From: Astropecten irregularis
Lineage: Eukaryota > Echinodermata > Asteroidea > Paxillosida > Astropectinidae
Direction of reading: 5' to 3'
NCBI GenBank assembly: GCA_963971285.1
Contig: OZ020254.1
Span: 16,026,932 to 16,090,931, forward strand
DNA length: 64,000 bases
Positions 55,301 through 61,300 of this stretch are shown piece after piece; positions within the stretch are counted from its first letter, which is position 1, and the number at the start of each line of letters is the position of its first letter. The notes under the pieces were generated by a model. It was not told the origin of the DNA, did not search any database, and worked only from the letters and a program-made list of their open reading frames with translations. The position numbers and the translations under genes were made by a program.

Positions 55301-58300
55301 ATAAGAAATGGGTACTATTGTAAACCAATGATAAAATGGCTCATCACTTGCTAGCCAAATGCGAACATCGCACAACACTGCTACAAGGGATTATTCCGTA
55401 ACAGAACTGATGAACACATCCTTGAAGATGAGGAGGTCAGAAGAAGTATGCAGATAAACTAGAGAGAGAATTCTCAGAATCCAAGAGGACCTGCGACCGA
55501 TTCTTGGTGGCGCTCTAAATTGTGAAACGCCCGTATTGTTGCTTCTTTCCTAAACATCAGCCTAAATCATCTGTATACATGGTATATAGGCTCTGAATTT
55601 AAATGAAAAGACTTGATTTACATTCTTTTGATCTTTCCAGATTTTTGATTTCTTGAAAAGTGCCATTGTGAAGAGTTTTAAAGATGCAGCCAAGCAGAAG
55701 TCCTCCCATTGGATTGCAGGTATGATATACAAGGTCTATATTATACATTGGATATTCATGTATTTGAGGGTCAGAATTTAATCACATGCTGACAGCATGT
55801 TAGGACTGGTCCTCGCCCAAATTGGCCTGAACAATTGTTTCTTTTGTGTGCTTTACAAAAACTATTTAGGTGTTCGGGTTCAAGCCGAACACCTATTGTT
55901 ATTGTTCGAGTTTTTAGGTGTTCGGGTTCAAGCCGAACACCTATTGTTATTGTTCGAGTTATAAACGATGACGTCATGTGAGCTGTATAGAGGTTATTCA
56001 CGTGACGTCATTGGCCGTCAAGCACAATGATTGCACACGCGAAACAATACGCTTCAGTGCACAGGCAACGTGCAATGTCCTACGGGTAACCATGGACAAC
56101 ATAGAAAAGCTTGAGGCCAATCACGTGATTTTATGACGTCGGTGAATAACCTAGACGGTTGATTAAAGATATAAAGTGATTACGTAATCCGAAAGTAAAC
56201 AATATATTTCGCCAAATTTGGTAAGTGTAAAGCACTAGTGCACTTTGACAGTTTGAAATCTGTGACGTCATTCAACCGGAAGTTATGCTCTTTTAAAGGA
56301 AAAAATACGAAATTTTTCAAATGTCATTTACTCGGTAATTACAAGACGTACATTGATGAAAATTGCAAAATATTTACATCGTACGCATTGAATGACCTCT
56401 GTTAACTTTCAGTTCTTTGTGATGAACTAACCGAAAGTTATAGTCAACGCAATATTGCATATACTGTATTTAAAGGTGACACATATGAACAGTATGTACA
56501 ACATGTGTGTACAACAGTGTCATTCCCATTGCACACATTACATTTACATCTATGAGGGACGATTGGTCACATGTATACATTCCAACATATGTTCACATAA
56601 CAGTGCAAATGTATGTAAATTTATGCAAATAAGCAGTGAACTGGAGACATATCACACAATCATACATACAAAACTTGTTGGCCTAATAATAAGGACTAGA
56701 CGTCTGCTGGTCATACATCACAGGATACATTTTTCAATGGACATTTGCCCAGGAATACAAAAAAACAACAAAATTAAGGCAAATTTTTAAGGCAAAGTCA
56801 AAGATGGGGTAGGCCTATTAAATAGTAATCAAAAATGATGACAGCTATTATGCCAGTAATGACAGTTGTGTACAATGACAAGAGCGGGGAAGCAGTCAAG
56901 ATGCACATGCTCAATGTCCATTTCCTCCTCGCAACAACAAAGTCAACAATATGAACAACATACAGTCTGAAATGTATTCAACCCATAGTGCTATATTAAA
57001 ATTACTAGAGCGCTAGCTCCGTGTAAAAAGTGATGCCTGCTGGGCGCATCCATGTTTGTGCACAAACCTATGGAAAGCCCAAAATTGTGTACGTTTTTTG
57101 TACGTTCATTTGCATACCTGCGTTGTGTTCTATACAGGTGCGTTATCGAAGCAAAATACGCGTTTCATTTAGGGCCGTGCGCGCACACGCTCTGCACGTC
57201 AGTCACGCAATGATTACAAGCATCATCAAGACGCGCTACCGGTACCGTTCGCGCGTACTTGCGCGTTGCATGTAGAGTACCCTCTTCGAAAGGCATTCCA
57301 GTCAAAGTGTTCTTGTTCCACAGACACGCACATAAATTCAAAATGACAGCGCTCAGGACGGCTTCAAAACGTCTACGCGCGGAGAACGCAGAGCCAGCGC
57401 TCTAGTAATTTTAATATTGCTCTATGATTCAACCCCAAAATGTCATCCACAGATTGGTTGCTATGGCCATATTGTTCGTTTGTTTGTAGGCCTACGCGTA
57501 CTTCAGTGTTGTATTAAGTTCGTCTGTCTGAAACCAAAATCTGAATTGGGTCGACCAAGGGTCGCTCCTAATCTATTTAGTTCTGCGCGATGCTGGAACG
57601 CCTGTCTGAAACAGGGGTTATCCCGATTCATATTATTGAAAAGCAAAAGTGCATCTTATGTTCAAAAGTGAGACGTTGTCTTTCCAATGTCCAATGATCC
57701 AGGTACAATGTGTATGATTGAATTTGTTTTCATCATCAGAAATAACAATTTGTACTTGGCAGGGCTCGAAATATCCACTAGACCATGGACCGAGTCTAGT
57801 GATTTCAGTGTCGGTCTAGTCAAGTGTGTACCGCACTGGTCCGGCTGTCTAGTGATTTTCTTTTCTTGCACAAATAAAATGGTTGATGATTTTTGACACA
57901 ATATTGCATACAATTTTGGTTTTACATTAATGTCACAGGTCTAGTGAAATAAGTTCTGTGATCGATTTCACGAAAGGCTAAGATCAATCGCAACAAGCGT
58001 ATCAATCTTAATTGCTAAGCAAAGTGTGATGTCACAATACTAGCTGCTATGGAAACATGGACAACTCATCTAAAAGATGAATCGCAAATCTTTGTGAAAT
58101 CGTCCACAGGTCTAGTAAAATGTTTCAGTTGCTAGACCTGCTGTCCCGCCAGTGCTTTTTTTAACGAAATTCGAGCCCTGCTTAGCAGTTCTTGGTCATT
58201 AATCTGGAATTGTTACTACTGTACCTAGTGAAGAGAGGTCATAAATGCTTACGTTGATTGACTTTTACCAACAAGAATGAATACTAATACTACTAATGTC

Positions 58301-61300
58301 TTGATCACATTATGGTTGTTCATCTTATTATAGAAATTGTACCAGTTTCTGAAGATGTGAGTGAAATGATCCTTGATACAGTTGGAAATAGGTATGTACA
58401 TATTGTACGATATGTGCCTATTGGGTATTTCAGATTTGTGAAGTACTAAAGCAATTTAAAGGGACTATAATTATATACATTACATTGTTTATATGTTAGA
58501 TTATAGATGTAACCTGATCTCATGTTGCTTTCAAGGATGATTAAGATTCTTGTTGAATTGTGTTTGTGCATTGTTATCTTGTGGTAATTATGTATTTCCT
58601 TATATATGAATCATTGATAGTAAATTGAGAGTGAAATATTACATCTGATTTAAGGCAAAGAAACGTGACATTGTTGACATTGGTTAAATTGTTTTAGTGC
58701 ATGAATCATTAGCAATCAGCATTTGAACCAAAATTTTTATTTGTTAAAGGCATTGCATACGTTTGGTAATGACTCTGAAAATTTATGGCAATAAAAACTT
58801 ACTTGGTGAGAAGTACAGCTGCTTTGGATAGTATAATGCATATTGAGAAACGTTCAATTCGAAGTACCGCGGTTATGGAAAAATATGTCACTTTTTATCT
58901 CCAAAAACTTTGAATCTGAGAAGCGTTATGGCCGTAACGCTTCTCAGCTATTGACTAACTGTTCTCTGGCGTGAAATAACCGCTCTAGTTTGTCGCCAAA
59001 ATCTCAAAAACGCTACCACCTTTTGAATTGAAACTTTCACAGGTTAGTTTTATGGTATATATATACAATTATATTGGTTTGAAACAAACAGTAGGCTCAA
59101 ATTACCAAACATATGCAAACCCTTTAACCACAGATTTTTTAACTGAACCAAGATCATGAAAGTTGGCTCATTTCATTTGCTATTACCAGTTACTTATCTT
59201 TATTTAATTCCAGTAACTTTCCCTATATGCTTTCAGAAATTGCAGATTGTACAATGTATTTGAATTTTAAAAAATCAATGTGTTGATCCTATGTTGTACT
59301 ATTTATTTGATGTTGTATGTGGTAATGCCAGACCCTGGTTTGCACTGAGAATGGAGTAGGTTTGTCCTTGCCTATTTGAAAGTACCAGGGGCCTTTTCCA
59401 AACCTCGGCTCCGGCTCAGGCTCAGGCTCCGGCTTCATTTCGTGAATCCATTCTAAAATAACAGTTATCAAAATAGAGGCTTTTGCATACGGTTTGGAAG
59501 TAGATACTCTATTTTGAACAAGAAAACAGAGATTGAGCTTCAATAAAAAGCAACCACCTATATTTTCAGCATATGGATGACAGAGACGAAGCCGGAGCCT
59601 GAGCCGGAGCCGAGGTTTGGAAAAGGGCCCAGGTTAATCGTGTGTGGTACATGAGCCTGTATGTCTCTTTCTAAGTAATAACAATTACAGCAATCACTGA
59701 GAATGTTGTACATATCTATGATGTATTGTGCTTATGTTTGTTTGGCAGTTCCTATGGATGGGATCATGTTACTCATGGTTTAGTACAGCTTGGCTTCACA
59801 CTGATGGATGGTTTCGGGCCTAAAGTAGGACTCAATGGAAAACAAACAGGTACATCACAGTAACGTCAATGTTATAGTCTAAAAAGGTTTAAATGAATGT
59901 TTATTCAAAAGAAATTGTGATATAGCTGTATGTGAGTGGTTTCATGGCTTCTGACTGCCAAACGAACAACTGACACCAACTGACTATTATGGACACCACC
60001 AACATAGGGCTTGATAGCTCAGTGTTGGTAAGAGTGCCGGAATGGTATTCCAGAGGTCACTGGTTCGAATTCAGCTCTCGTCAGTTCTTGTTCAGTTTTA
60101 GATAACTTTAAAAAAATCCAGTTAGTTTCTCTTGTGGTTATTTGATGATTAAAGGTAGTATCATACTTTGGTAAGAGACCAAAACAGAAATGTTCACAGA
60201 TTTACATATGACTTACAGGGTATGAAGATGGTGGTAGTAGAAACCTACCGTTAAAATTTTTCCCCCTGAAATGGTGTATTTATCCAGAAATTAGTAAAAC
60301 AACCACCGAAAATCTTTTTGATCTTTTAAAAGAGAAAAGACTTAAGAAATACTGTGGCCGTTTTTCACGATTTTCTCAAAAAGTGGGCACCGTTATGGGA
60401 CTGAAATTTTCACAGATGACTGTGACTGTATCTTCCTTGATATTTTTGCCCATGAATCTGTACTTCTTTGGCAAAAACCAAAGTATGATACTACCTTTAA
60501 AAAATGAATATTAATTAAACTATGAAAAATTGTATTAATAATAGGAAAAACAAGTTGTTTGATATTGAAGTATTATTTCCTTTTTGTATGTATGTTTGGT
60601 TTTAGAGCAGCAAATCTGCACCGCTAGTCCTAACCAGCAAGCATGCTCCTTAGGATGTCAGATTCTACTAACTACATTCAAAGCCAATGAGATGGTACGA
60701 CCAGAAATTCTAGAACAAATCCTGAATCGTATCATCACCAAAAGCTCATCACCAGTCTCCCATTACATCGGTAAGTCATCGGGAACCATTGCCCAGTGGC
60801 AACTTTCCTTCTGGACATCATCAGTTTACATGGGTAAACATGTGTTCACATATCTATGTATCAATAATGGACAGGGTACCACCGATCCATGCATATAGAG
60901 CGCCCTCTGGAAGAGGAATTGCACAAATTTGATCAAACCATCCAGAAATAGGACGATTTTCATAAAATAAAAAACATACATGTACTCTAGTTTGTAAAAA
61001 TATAAAACTTCCCACAGACATTCTTAAATACGCCAATAACACATTGGAAAACTCTTCATATGTTTTCTCTATCCATGTTAACTTATGACACGTCTTTCAC
61101 TGTTGCCAAGCAACTTGTGGCGTGTTCAATGCATCATTATTTTTCTGAAATGTTTGAGGGTGACACATTGTCATTGGTGACATGTTACCCTTCAAAACTC
61201 AAATAAGATGCATCATAGAGCTTGAAATCAAAGCGGTCCCAAAGTATACATGCCTCATACAGGTTCAGATATATAAGCTGGATATACTGTGACTTTGATA

